This document shows positions 15,459-23,973 of a DNA stretch of 30,665 nucleotides, in pieces. The notes under the pieces are model-generated. The model had not been told where the DNA came from. It saw only the letters and a program-made list of their open reading frames with translations, and did no database searches. Both the position numbers and the translations under genes were made by a program. Source of the stretch: Candidatus Thorarchaeota archaeon (GTDB lineage: Archaea > Asgardarchaeota > Thorarchaeia > Thorarchaeales > Thorarchaeaceae); the NCBI GenBank assembly GCA_020355105.1, contig CP070658.1, positions 2,543,177 through 2,573,841 of the forward strand, read 5' to 3'. The first letter of the stretch is position 1, and each line of letters starts with the position of its first letter.

Positions 15459-16036
15459 GTGACTTGAGTGACTATGAGTCAACAAGATATGAGATCAGAA
15501 TTGGCGGATTCGGGGGCCAAGGAGTAGTCACCATGGCCGTTGTAATGGGTGAAACGGCTTCATTGTTTGACAAGAAGCATGTAGTGCAGACGCAGTCTTA
15601 TGGTCCTGAGGCACGCGGAGGCGCCAGCAAGAGTGAGCTTGTCATAAGTGATGATGAGGTTGACTATCCAAAGGTCTTGGAACCTGATGTCTTCATAGCA
15701 ATGAGTCGAGCCGCGTATCTCGAATACATTGAAGGTCTGAAGGAAAATGGCATCTTGATTGTTGACGAAGACTTGGTTGACGTTGAGGGGGATCTCCCAA
15801 AAGGAGTCAAGGTCTACAAGATACCCGCGACTCGAATTGCTGACGAGGAAGTGGGCAACAAGCAGACGACAAATGTCGTGATGATAGGTGCGTTTGCTGC
15901 TATAACTAAAGCGCTGTCAGTGAGTGGGTTGAAGAAGAGAATCAAGGAACGTTGGCCGAGATTCGCAGAGCTCAACCTTAAGGCTCTTGACCTTGGCATG
16001 AAAGCTGGCAAGAAGGCTCTGAAAGCCGCGAAATAG
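15455..16036 (+). CDS. korC: 2-oxoacid:ferredoxin oxidoreductase, gamma subunit
   Basis: 193-aa gamma subunit, which helps bind CoA in this enzyme family. Signatures: EIRIGGFGGQGVVTMAVVMGE at the start, TQSYGPEARGGASKSELVIS, a DVFIAMSRAAYLEY strand-helix, and NVVMIGAFAAITKAL. GTG 15455 overlaps the korB stop (GTGA), the usual sign of coupled translation. TTG 15464 with AGGGG upstream is an alternative start. Confidence 0.93.
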   Translation: MSDLSDYESTRYEIRIGGFGGQGVVTMAVVMGETASLFDKKHVVQTQSYGPEARGGASKSELVISDDEVDYPKVLEPDVFIAMSRAAYLEYIEGLKENGILIVDEDLVDVEGDLPKGVKVYKIPATRIADEEVGNKQTTNVVMIGAFAAITKALSVSGLKKRIKERWPRFAELNLKALDLGMKAGKKALKAAK

Positions 16037-16050
16037 GCCGGGTCCACCAG

Positions 16051-16058
16051 TCTTATTT
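16051..16058 (+). promoter_or_regulatory. TATA-like box for a leaderless gene at 16082
   Basis: TCTTATTT, centred about 27 nt before ATG 16082, with no ribosome-binding site between them. This fits transcription starting at the A of the start codon. Confidence 0.45.
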
Positions 16059-16081
16059 CAGAACGGGCTTCACGTCAAGCC

Positions 16082-16543
16082 ATGATTTCATCACCATTAG
16101 AGAACTGGCACTTTCTGGTTGGTGAATGGAGAGGATACTCCAAGGACCAGTTCGGCGGAGAAGGACTGGTTGAAACATCATCTCTCTTCACATTAGAGAT
16201 GAACGCAATATACCTGATGTCTGTACATGAGGCACGCAGGGAGGGCTCTCTTGAGAATCAAAGCGTGGCTCTCATGTTCTATGACACGCGCAACGGTAGG
16301 TTTCTCCGAAAGACGTTCTTCTCATACGGGTTTGTGAACAACGAGGTGGAGTATGAGAGCACCGACTCTGAGATTCGTTTTGAGGTTACATCCGAGCCGA
16401 CTCCTGAGAACTTTGATAGAATGAAGTGGCGATCCTACATCCGCAAGATTTCAGATAACGAGGTAAGAATGGGCATGGAGTCTGCCAATGAGGGAGAGGA
16501 TTTCGTCATTTGCGGCGAAACAATCATGGAACGGATAAAGTGA
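16082..16543 (+). CDS. Small beta-barrel protein (DUF1579/FABP-like)
   Basis: 153-aa protein made mostly of short beta strands: NWHFLVGEWRGYSKDQF at the N-terminus, then repeated strand pairs and ICGETIMERIK at the end. The L-V-G-E-W-x-G opening is typical of lipocalin/FABP-type barrels (DUF1579, nitrobindin-like), which bind small hydrophobic or heme ligands; I see no clear ligand residue. No signal peptide, so probably cytoplasmic. It converges on the dehydratase activator gene 8 nt away. Function unknown. Confidence 0.75.
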   Translation: MISSPLENWHFLVGEWRGYSKDQFGGEGLVETSSLFTLEMNAIYLMSVHEARREGSLENQSVALMFYDTRNGRFLRKTFFSYGFVNNEVEYESTDSEIRFEVTSEPTPENFDRMKWRSYIRKISDNEVRMGMESANEGEDFVICGETIMERIK

Positions 16544-16551
16544 TCTAATCG

Positions 16552-17340
16552 TCACTCATTCTGGCCCCTCAGGGCTATGAGGGCTGCGCCTAGAGCACCA
16601 GTCAACTGAGGGTTCTCTGGCACCCACAATTCTTGACCTAGTTGTTTCGAGAGGTAGTGTCGAAAGGCAGGGTTCAGCGCCACACCCCCAGTGATTCCGA
16701 CAGGTGCTGCAACGCCTACTTGCCGTGAAAGGCTCGCAATCTTGGCCGCCATGGAAAGGTGCACACCTGCCGCAATGTCAGCGGGGCGGTCACCGGAGCC
16801 AATCCTCCCGACGACCTCACTCTCCGCAAAGACTGTGCATGTGTTGCTAATTGAACATGGCGACTTCGACTCCATAGCGAGTGGTCCAAGTTCGTCCATG
16901 GACACCTCAAGTACACGAGCCATCACCTCAAGAAATCGGCCCGTACCTGCGCTACATTTGTCCTGGAGACTAAAGGTTTCGGGCCTTCCGTTCCGTCCTA
17001 TTCGTATGACCTTGGAGTCCTGGCCCCCAACATCAATTAGCAAGCGAATCTCCGAGTTTATTGAATGGACTCCTATGCTGTGGCATGTGATTTCAGTGAC
17101 AGTCTTGTATGCAAGTTCCACAATGCTCCGCCCGTAGCCAGTTCCAATAATGGGACAGTCGCTGGGGTCAACTCCAGACTCCGTGGAGAGCTGCTCCAAG
17201 AGTTGCTCTACAGCCTTCAGTGCCGATGCTCCTGTGTTCTGAAGGTGCGAAGCCAAGATCTTCCCAGAGGTGTCTATGAGAACTCCCTTCGTCGTTGTCG
17301 AACCGACATCTATGCCAATTCCGAGAGTCCCTTCGCTCAC
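16552..17340 (-). CDS. hgdC: 2-hydroxyacyl-CoA dehydratase/benzoyl-CoA reductase activator ATPase
   Basis: 262-aa ASKHA-fold ATPase (BcrA/BadF/HgdC family) that takes an electron from reduced ferredoxin and, with ATP hydrolysis, drives it into the dehydratase or reductase. Motifs: phosphate-1 GIDVGSTTTKG (9-19), phosphate-2 DVGGQDSK (103-110), C129 in DKCSAGTGRFLE and C168 in NTCTVFAESEV, the pair that binds the [4Fe-4S] cluster between two subunits, and GITGGVALN. Length is typical. It is last in a minus-strand operon, 12 nt after the subunit at 17353. Confidence 0.93.
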   Translation of the reverse strand: MSEGTLGIGIDVGSTTTKGVLIDTSGKILASHLQNTGASALKAVEQLLEQLSTESGVDPSDCPIIGTGYGRSIVELAYKTVTEITCHSIGVHSINSEIRLLIDVGGQDSKVIRIGRNGRPETFSLQDKCSAGTGRFLEVMARVLEVSMDELGPLAMESKSPCSISNTCTVFAESEVVGRIGSGDRPADIAAGVHLSMAAKIASLSRQVGVAAPVGITGGVALNPAFRHYLSKQLGQELWVPENPQLTGALGAALIALRGQNE

Positions 17341-17352
17341 CGCTTTGTCACC

Positions 17353-18564
17353 CTAAACAAACATCTCAAGCAATGCATCTACACGAGTCTGCACCTGGGC
17401 TTCGTTGAAGAGTCGACTATCTACCATGTCACCCTCTATCACCACACCAGGGACGCCGGTCCTCTCTGTCACCATTTCCTTGGATACAAGCTGACCTAGA
17501 GAGTACCTCTTGCATGAACGAACGGAGAACATCACAAATCCGTCTAGGTCATAGTCTTTGATCAGCTCACACATCTTGTCTACCTTCGCCTCTAGCCCCT
17601 TATTCAGATAGACATTGGAGTAGACATCAACGACGCCATCGAGAATCGAAGCTATATCGGAACCTTCGACCGCTCCAGACCAAGCGTGGGTGTATGTATC
17701 TGCAGGAAACCCAACTCCTCTTGCAGCCAGTTGGTTGAAGAACCTGAGCGTGAACCACGGAGGAATGTTGTCCCAAAGTAGACGGGTTTGCTCATCACGA
17801 ATCGCACCGACGCCTCCTTTGACACGCTCTTCGACCTCGGCTAGGAGTGCTTCATAGAACTCTACGCAGTGTTCCATCCCGCGACTTGAAACAACTGGTG
17901 CCATCGTCAGAAATCTGTCTGCGCAGTTCAGAGGACTTGGTTTGTTGGCACAGGCCTTCAGTACCTTAGTCCAAAGACGAATTGCCTGGCTTGAAAGGTC
18001 GGCCACTTTGGTAGCCTTCTCGTTTTCCAGCTTGGTGTTGAATGTGTCCGCTAGAAACTCTACCAAGCGGTCAACGCCGCGTCGCACATAGGCGCGATGG
18101 TGGGGCAACTGCTCACGCTCAAGAGGCGGAGTATCAAGTAGAAACACGGGTGCATTGGTCATCTCAGATATGGCATCGTACCACTTGAGCACTGTTCCAC
18201 AGATATTGTTACAGGCCAAAAGTGCCTGTGGGGTTGGTCGGGCCCCCATTGCAGTGTCATCAGGACGGTCGGTTGAACCGATGCTTGCCCGAGCATACGA
18301 ACACAGCTCTTGAGAGTAGCCCAAGTCCTCAGCAAATCCGCATACTTCAGGACCTATCTTGGATGCTCCGACTATCGCGCCGGCTTGTTCAGGATAGGTA
18401 GGGAATACATCCATGGCCACTGGAATCTCAACAGGGAAACCTGAAGTCACCCACGCTAGTCTGCCTTCTTCGCTCGCTGCCATTGCCTCGAGTCCATGAC
18501 GGAACGCAATCTGCTGGAGCAGATCTTGGCTTTCTAATCGTCGGTAGGGCTTTTCTTCGCTCAT
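17353..18564 (-). CDS. 2-hydroxyacyl-CoA dehydratase-type subunit A
   Basis: 403-aa subunit of the HgdA/HgdB-BcrB/BcrC family. Cluster cysteines: C88 (QELCSYARASIG), C118 (LLACNNICGTVLKWYD) and about C349 (VRSCKRYSLGQ), the standard three-cysteine set. PEQAG and HAWSGAVEGSD are also family-like. ATG 18564 is chosen on GGAGAT at 18571-18576, 6 nt upstream; the frame is open to 18654 but that part overlaps the neighbour. The enzyme removes water from a 2-hydroxyacyl-CoA, or reduces an aromatic acyl-CoA, by a ketyl-radical route that needs the activator. Substrate cannot be told from sequence. Confidence 0.9.
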   Translation of the reverse strand: MSEEKPYRRLESQDLLQQIAFRHGLEAMAASEEGRLAWVTSGFPVEIPVAMDVFPTYPEQAGAIVGASKIGPEVCGFAEDLGYSQELCSYARASIGSTDRPDDTAMGARPTPQALLACNNICGTVLKWYDAISEMTNAPVFLLDTPPLEREQLPHHRAYVRRGVDRLVEFLADTFNTKLENEKATKVADLSSQAIRLWTKVLKACANKPSPLNCADRFLTMAPVVSSRGMEHCVEFYEALLAEVEERVKGGVGAIRDEQTRLLWDNIPPWFTLRFFNQLAARGVGFPADTYTHAWSGAVEGSDIASILDGVVDVYSNVYLNKGLEAKVDKMCELIKDYDLDGFVMFSVRSCKRYSLGQLVSKEMVTERTGVPGVVIEGDMVDSRLFNEAQVQTRVDALLEMFV

Positions 18565-18577
18565 TCTATCATCTCCA

Positions 18578-19777
18578 CTAGCTTGCGTCAAGGGTTTCCA
18601 GGAACGTCTGAAGGCGACCTTCAAGGCGGGCCCTGTCTGAGAGTTCTGGGTCAATGGGAAGCCTCACAATCGGAACCCCAACTTCTGCCGCAGCCCTCTC
18701 CGTTGAAGGCGCCTCGAACTCATCAGGGTCACAGAAGGACTGCTCGCAGACGACAAGCCCCCCTATCGAGAGATGGGTCAGGACGTCTTTGAGGAGTTTC
18801 ACTCGCTTTGACAAGCCTTCCTGCGTAGGCTCACTGGGGGCGCCAAGAATTGATCGTGCCGCGCCTTCAAAGGGATCCCCCTCGGTTTCCACCGGTGGTG
18901 TGAAGACTGTCCTGAAGCCGAAGGTCAGGACGTCCAAGACGACCGTGTTGGACTTCATTCCTGGAACATTGTTTATGAGGTCGGCAATCGTAGTCGGTTC
19001 AACCATCCCTCCAATGAAAGCGATTCTCACTGCTGAGTCACTAGTAAGATTAATGCCACCCATGTCCTGGCTCAACAGGGCGGTTCTAGTCTTCTCTACA
19101 ACGCCGTCTTGCTTCTCCTTCTTCAGGCCATCAAGTACTTCTGCCCACTTCTTCTCGATTCTGGTCAGGACCGTCTTTGTCGGAGCAGTCATGAATTCCC
19201 CAACAAGCTCAGATAGCGTATCATAAGGAATCAACGACGGGTTGACAAGACGGGCACTGTACAGTAGCTGGAGACCCCTTCGAATCCCCCCAACTATTGA
19301 TGCCGCCTCTATGAAGGCATCTTTCTGGAATGCGACTCCGGTGAGCGATTCAAGCGCGTCTGAGAAAGCCTTGATTTCCAAAGCTAGGTACTGAACGGCA
19401 GGATTGCCTGAATCACCCACTGGATAGGTTAAGCGAATCACATTGTCCTCAGGAAATCTCAACCGCCACACGTCTGCGACGTTCTGGAGCGCATCACAGG
19501 TGTTGCTTGAGAACACGATTCCAGCAAGAAGGGGGAAGCTCCCATTGACTCTTTGACTGAATAGATTGCGCGTGAGGGAGCAGGAGAAGGTCTGCAGACT
19601 GTCCTCGTATGCCCCTACGGTCGTAGGATTAGTTCGCACCAAAGACGGCGTGAGTCCATGGGCCATGACTATCTCATGAGGAATGTGCGGGTAGATATAG
19701 CCTAAGACCGGCTGGCCCGCATCGACAAGTTCTCTCAGAATCTGGTTTGACTGCTCTATCAGAATTGGGTAGCTCAC
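18578..19777 (-). CDS. 2-hydroxyacyl-CoA dehydratase-type subunit B
   Basis: 399-aa second subunit of the same family: PVLGYIYPHIPHEIVMAHGLTP is the characteristic N-terminal block, with C66 (FSCSLTRN), C94 (SSNTCDALQNV) and C-terminal CEQSFCDPDEFE near 345-350. Both subunits thus have a full cysteine set, so each probably holds a [4Fe-4S] cluster. GTG 19777 is supported by AGGGGA, 6 nt upstream. It is first in the operon; an AT-rich CAAATAAGAA stretch at 19842-19852 could be box A, and an imperfect 8-bp inverted repeat (19798-19817) lies in the leader. Confidence 0.9.
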   Translation of the reverse strand: MSYPILIEQSNQILRELVDAGQPVLGYIYPHIPHEIVMAHGLTPSLVRTNPTTVGAYEDSLQTFSCSLTRNLFSQRVNGSFPLLAGIVFSSNTCDALQNVADVWRLRFPEDNVIRLTYPVGDSGNPAVQYLALEIKAFSDALESLTGVAFQKDAFIEAASIVGGIRRGLQLLYSARLVNPSLIPYDTLSELVGEFMTAPTKTVLTRIEKKWAEVLDGLKKEKQDGVVEKTRTALLSQDMGGINLTSDSAVRIAFIGGMVEPTTIADLINNVPGMKSNTVVLDVLTFGFRTVFTPPVETEGDPFEGAARSILGAPSEPTQEGLSKRVKLLKDVLTHLSIGGLVVCEQSFCDPDEFEAPSTERAAAEVGVPIVRLPIDPELSDRARLEGRLQTFLETLDAS

Positions 19778-20039
19778 TGATGTTCCCCTTGAGTTGGCTC
19801 ATTCGAGGACGAACGAGTAATGCAGAGACTGCTCCGTTAGCTTTCTTATTTGTTGTGTTAGAAGGAACTATTCGGTGCGAGCAACAAAATCGCCTTCTCA
19901 AGACACACAACAGTAGAAATCTTGCCAGCAGAAGGAATTATCAACACCATTGTAGTAGAAAACGGCCATGTCAACCGCATGGCTTCTGGCCTATTGCGGT
20001 AGATGAATGAATTGAGAGAGTAACGGAGAGGATAAATCC

Positions 20040-21785
20040 ATGGATGAAATGCTCTGGCACAAACACAAATGGCCAGAAACCGTAGAGAAAACGATAGACT
20101 ATCCTGATGAGCCGCTCTATGCAATCCTTGACAGAGCAGCAGATGATTATGGCCAAGCGACGTCGACGATTTATTCAGGCGTCACTCGGACCTTTGCTGA
20201 AGTCAGGGATCATGCGGACAGGATTGCCAACTTCTTGGTAAGTCGAGGTATTAAGAGAGGCGATCGAGTCGCAATCTTTCTGCCCAACCTGCCGCAATAT
20301 CCTCCGATTTTCTTCGGGATTCTGAAGACAGGTGCAGTTGTTGTCACCTGTAATCCACAGTACAAGGCTGGCGAACTGAACTTCCAACTGAAGGACGCCG
20401 GAGTCAAGGCGGTCTTCTGTATGGATCACCCGTCCTTTACACCCACTACCTACGAGGCAGCTAAGGGAACTGATGTAGATACAGTGGTCGTCTGTACCGT
20501 AAAGACCGAGCTTCCGAGGGTCAAGGCAGTACTCGGAGGGCTTCTGGGCAGGATTCCAAAAAGCCCGTATCACGAGGAGGGGACTGTCTTCTATGAAGAC
20601 ATCCTAGCCAACTATGAGCCAAAGGCTCCAAAGGTCGAGATTGACGCCGCTGAAGACCTTGCACTCATCTTGTATACTGGAGGAACTACTGGGACACCAA
20701 AGGGTGCGATGCTCACACACAGGAACCTGTATGCGAACATCAAGCAGATTGGTGAGTGGTCTCAGCTGATAAACGAGGAAACCGGGAAACCTGGGAAGTT
20801 CAAGCCACTCGGAGAAGTGTACGTTGGTGCTCTGCCCTGGTATCACAGCTACGGTCTGACACTTACAATGGTTGCTTCATACGATCTACCCGGCAGTCTG
20901 ATTTGCATTCCTGACCCAAGAGCAGGAGATCCGCCAATGTCAGACCTGCTTGCTGATATCGAGAAATACAAGGGCACCATACTTCACTGTGTGCCAGCCC
21001 TGTATGCCGGAATCGTGAACCATCCAAACCTTGACAAGTATGACCTTTGCAGTATCACGGCCTGTGGTTCAGGCGCAGCTCCGCTTCCACCCGAGTTGGC
21101 CAAGGCCTTTGAGGCCAGTACGAGCGCGACACTATTCGAGGGCTATGGTCTCACTGAAACCGCACCGTTAGCGACAGCCAATCCGGCCTTGGTTGCTACC
21201 CGTAAGTTCGGCTCGATTGGTCTTCCTATATCAGATACCTATCTGACAATCCTTGACATTGAAACTGGCAAGAAGGAGCTGAAACAGGGCGAAACGGGCG
21301 AGATTGCCATCAGTGGACCACAGGTGATGCCTGGTTATTGGAACAAGCCCGACGAAACTGCCGAAGTCATGAGGACAATCAATGGACGGCGCTACTTCCT
21401 GACTGGTGACATCGGTCACATGGACGAGGAGGGCTTCTTCGTCATATCGGACAGGAAGAAGGACATGATCAACGTTTCTGGTCTGAAGGCCTATCCTAGA
21501 GAGATTGAGGACACACTCTTCGAACATCCAAAGGTCGCCATGGCAGCAGTGATAGGACTCCCGAAGGAAGACGGAACTGATGATGAGTTTGTGAAAGCCT
21601 ACATCGTTCTCAAGCCGGGAGAAACTGCCACCGAAGATGAGTTTCTCAAGTGGTCCAAGGAGAAGATGGCAGGCTACAAGAGGCCTAAGACGGTCGAGTT
21701 CCGCGACTCCCTGCCTATGACCACTGTAGGGAAGGTACTCAGAAGAGAGCTGCGGGAAGAAGAACTTACGAAGAAGGGCGAGTAG
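20040..21785 (+). CDS. AMP-forming acyl-CoA synthetase (copy 1)
   Basis: 581-aa ANL-family ligase that joins a carboxylic acid to CoA through an acyl-adenylate. Motifs in order: YTGGTTGTPKGAMLTH (about 211-227, phosphate loop), FEGYGLTET (about 365), TGDIGHMDEEGFF and SDRKKDMI (about 455-475), and VGKVLRREL with the catalytic lysine near 563. No signal or membrane segment. It resembles long/medium-chain FadD-type enzymes, but the acid used is not evident. A GAGAGGA stretch lies 7 nt before ATG 20040. Next to the dehydratase operon, it may activate its carboxylic acid substrate or product. A hairpin terminator follows at 21793. Confidence 0.92.
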   Translation: MDEMLWHKHKWPETVEKTIDYPDEPLYAILDRAADDYGQATSTIYSGVTRTFAEVRDHADRIANFLVSRGIKRGDRVAIFLPNLPQYPPIFFGILKTGAVVVTCNPQYKAGELNFQLKDAGVKAVFCMDHPSFTPTTYEAAKGTDVDTVVVCTVKTELPRVKAVLGGLLGRIPKSPYHEEGTVFYEDILANYEPKAPKVEIDAAEDLALILYTGGTTGTPKGAMLTHRNLYANIKQIGEWSQLINEETGKPGKFKPLGEVYVGALPWYHSYGLTLTMVASYDLPGSLICIPDPRAGDPPMSDLLADIEKYKGTILHCVPALYAGIVNHPNLDKYDLCSITACGSGAAPLPPELAKAFEASTSATLFEGYGLTETAPLATANPALVATRKFGSIGLPISDTYLTILDIETGKKELKQGETGEIAISGPQVMPGYWNKPDETAEVMRTINGRRYFLTGDIGHMDEEGFFVISDRKKDMINVSGLKAYPREIEDTLFEHPKVAMAAVIGLPKEDGTDDEFVKAYIVLKPGETATEDEFLKWSKEKMAGYKRPKTVEFRDSLPMTTVGKVLRRELREEELTKKGE

Positions 21786-21792
21786 TATAGTA

Positions 21793-21820
21793 TGGGGGGA
21801 AGATCCCCCCTTCTTTCCTT
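21793..21820 (+). terminator. Hairpin terminator after acyl-CoA synthetase 1
   Basis: GGGGGGA/TCCCCCC perfect 7-bp stem with 3-nt loop AGA (21794-21810), followed by a pyrimidine tract TTCTTTCCTTTCT. It lies 9 nt after the stop codon and separates the two tandem synthetase genes into different transcripts. Confidence 0.75.
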
Positions 21821-21896
21821 TCTCCTCAACAGATATGAGTAGGTTACACCATAGTGAGGGGCTAGTCCATTTGAGAGTTTGAGGAGAAGAGATGGA

Positions 21897-23648
21897 ATGG
21901 ATGAATTGTATTGGCAGAGTGGACCAAAATGGCCGGAGCACGCGCGTAAGACGTTGGAGTATCCTAGGGAACCTGTCTTTGCCATGTTGGACAGAGCAGC
22001 AGAGAAAAGTGGTGAGCTTCCATATACGATATTCTCGGGCAAGTCGAACACCTTTTCAGAGGTTCGAGATGCTGCAGATAGGATTGCCAACTTCTTGGCT
22101 AGTCGGGGGATAAAAGAGGGCGATCGCGTAGCATTGTTTCTTCCGAATGTACCTCATTTTCCTCCAGCCTTCTTCGGTGCTCTGAAGGCCGGAGCTAAGG
22201 TAGTCACGTGCAATCCAATGTATAAGGCAGGTGAATTGAGGTACCAGTTGACAGACACAGATGCCGTTGCAATCTTCGCTCTAGACCATCCTGTGTATAC
22301 GCCGATATGTTATGATGCTATCAAAGACACCTCCGTCGAAACGGTTGTTGTATGTAGTGTAAAGTCATTCCTGCCAAAGGTCAAGGCGATACTCGGAGGC
22401 TTGCTCGGAAGAATCCCAAAAAGCCCCTACTATGAGGAAGACAAGACTTTCTTCTTCGATGACATAATTGCTCAGTACGAACCCACGGCTCCAGATGTCA
22501 CAACCGACCCGGAAGACACAGCCATTCTCATCTACACCGGGGGTACAACAGGAACTCCAAAGGGGGCCGAACTCACTCATACGAATCTGGTATCGAATAT
22601 CTTACAGATTACCGAATGGGTATACCTAGAGCCTGAAGATGTTGACACTCCTGGCGGGGTGAGGTATGGGGAAGAAGTCTACGTGGGGGCAGTTCCATGG
22701 TACCACAGCTATGGCCTTACAGTTACTTTCCTGATGGCAACTTGGCATGCTGGGAAACTTGTCTGCGTCCCCGACCCAAGAGCAGGAAGACCACCATTGT
22801 CGGATCTTCTGAAGGAGCTAGATGATAACAGGGGGACCGTCTTGAACTGTGTGCCTGCGCTCTACGCAGCAATAGTCAACCATCCAGATGTTGACAAGTA
22901 TGACCTCACTTCAATTACAATCTGCACCTCGGGGGCTGCACCACTCCCACCCGAACTGGCGAAGAACTGGGAGGATGTCACCGGAACCCTGTTGTTTGAG
23001 GGATACGGCCTGACTGAAACCTCCCCCGTTACTCATACTAATCCAATGAATAGGCGTAATCGCAAGTTCGGGTCGATAGGATTGCCAATATCCGATACTG
23101 ATTGCAGAATAGTTGATACAGAAACCGGGACAAAGGAGCTACCTATTGGTGAAACAGGTGAGATAGCCCTGGCTGGGCCACAAATCATGAAGGGGTACTG
23201 GGGGAAGCCTGACGAAACTGCCAACGTCATGAGAGAGTTCGATGGGAAGCGCTTCTTCCTCACGGGTGACATTGGGCATATGGATGAGGAAGGCTACACA
23301 TACATTAGTGATCGAAAGAAGGACATGGTATCTGTCGGCGGTTTGAAAGCCTATCCACGCGAGATAGAGGATGTCCTGTTCGAAAACCCCAAGATCAAGA
23401 TAGCTGCAGTCATTGGCCTACCTCGGCCTGAGGACCCGTCCAATGAGTTCGTGAAAGCATTCATAGTTCTAAAGGACGGTGAAAAAGCGACCCAAGAGGA
23501 AATCATAGAATGGTGCCGCGACAAAATGGCAGGATTCAAACGACCACGAGAGGTTGACATCGTGGAATCATTGCCATTGAGTCAGGTCGGCAAAGTGCTT
23601 CGCAGGGTACTCAAGGATGAGGAGTTAAAGAAGAGAGGCCTGCAGTAG
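21897..23648 (+). CDS. AMP-forming acyl-CoA synthetase (copy 2)
   Basis: 583-aa tandem paralogue of the gene at 20040: it shares long identical blocks such as DRIANFL.SRGIK, VTCNP.YKAGEL, LGGLLGRIPKSPY and YTGGTTGTPKG. FEGYGLTET, TGDIGHMDEEGY, SDRKKDMVSVGGLKAYPREIED and VGKVLRRVL are intact. ATG 21897 matches the start of the first copy (MDE...W..KWPE) and has GAGGAGAAGAG upstream; the frame is open 18 nt further. Sequence between motifs has diverged, so a shifted acid preference is likely. Its 3' end overlaps the minus-strand membrane protein gene by 38 nt. Confidence 0.92.
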   Translation: MDELYWQSGPKWPEHARKTLEYPREPVFAMLDRAAEKSGELPYTIFSGKSNTFSEVRDAADRIANFLASRGIKEGDRVALFLPNVPHFPPAFFGALKAGAKVVTCNPMYKAGELRYQLTDTDAVAIFALDHPVYTPICYDAIKDTSVETVVVCSVKSFLPKVKAILGGLLGRIPKSPYYEEDKTFFFDDIIAQYEPTAPDVTTDPEDTAILIYTGGTTGTPKGAELTHTNLVSNILQITEWVYLEPEDVDTPGGVRYGEEVYVGAVPWYHSYGLTVTFLMATWHAGKLVCVPDPRAGRPPLSDLLKELDDNRGTVLNCVPALYAAIVNHPDVDKYDLTSITICTSGAAPLPPELAKNWEDVTGTLLFEGYGLTETSPVTHTNPMNRRNRKFGSIGLPISDTDCRIVDTETGTKELPIGETGEIALAGPQIMKGYWGKPDETANVMREFDGKRFFLTGDIGHMDEEGYTYISDRKKDMVSVGGLKAYPREIEDVLFENPKIKIAAVIGLPRPEDPSNEFVKAFIVLKDGEKATQEEIIEWCRDKMAGFKRPREVDIVESLPLSQVGKVLRRVLKDEELKKRGLQ

Positions 23649-23850
23649 ACCCACTTGAAACTGCCGAGAACCAAGGTCTGCGGGACTCGTCTGCACGGCC
23701 TGCTATGCCGCCTAGGAAGAACGGCCAGCCCAGAATGCCAATTCCCGCAAAGTATGGGATTCCGGTGATTGCCTCGATTATCTCCATCAGTAGAAGTCCG
23801 ACTCCGATGACGAGGAAACAGTTGTAGAGAAGCTCTCTGCGGCCAGGCAT
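23611..23850 (-). CDS. Small membrane protein
   Basis: 79-aa protein with two hydrophobic stretches (about 8-26 and 30-48: LLYNCFLVIGVGLLLMEII, then a GIPYFAGIGILGWPFFLGG segment) and a polar C-terminal tail. No family recognised. I chose ATG 23850 because a TATA-like TTTTATTC box at 23872-23879 lies about 25 nt upstream, fitting a leaderless message; the frame is open to GTG 23892. Its last 38 nt run antisense into the end of acyl-CoA synthetase 2. Confidence 0.6.
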   Translation of the reverse strand: MPGRRELLYNCFLVIGVGLLLMEIIEAITGIPYFAGIGILGWPFFLGGIAGRADESRRPWFSAVSSGSTAGLSSLTPHP

Positions 23851-23871
23851 ACGATGTATCGCCTTCTGACT

Positions 23872-23879
23872 GAATAAAA
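23872..23879 (-). promoter_or_regulatory. TATA-like box of the 79-aa membrane protein gene
   Basis: TTTTATTC on the minus strand, about 25 nt before ATG 23850 with no ribosome-binding site between, consistent with leaderless transcription. Confidence 0.45.
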
Positions 23880-23948
23880 GGCTGCGGAGCACGGCAGTTC
23901 AATGCTGCGTCAGAAGAGCTTAAGAGATGCTCCCAGTGGCGCTCCATG

Positions 23949-23973
23949 TGGCTGGGCTAGGGTTTGAACCTAG
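23949..23973 (-). other. tRNA-like 3' fragment (T-arm plus acceptor strand)
   Basis: On the minus strand CTAGG, TTCAAAC, CCTAG forms a perfect 5-bp stem with a 7-nt loop that fits the tRNA T-arm and B-box consensus (GGTTCRANNCC). It is directly followed by CCCAGCC plus A, the right length for an acceptor 3' strand and discriminator. No matching 5' half or anticodon arm lies at normal distance: the sequence upstream is the coding end of the zinc-ribbon protein, whose stop codon TAG lies inside the stem. A tRNA remnant, an integration attachment site or chance are the options. Confidence 0.35.

Noticed and set aside
18565..18654. 30-residue N-terminal extension of dehydratase subunit A
   Set aside because: It overlaps the end of the upstream subunit gene out of frame; GGAGAT places the start at 18564.
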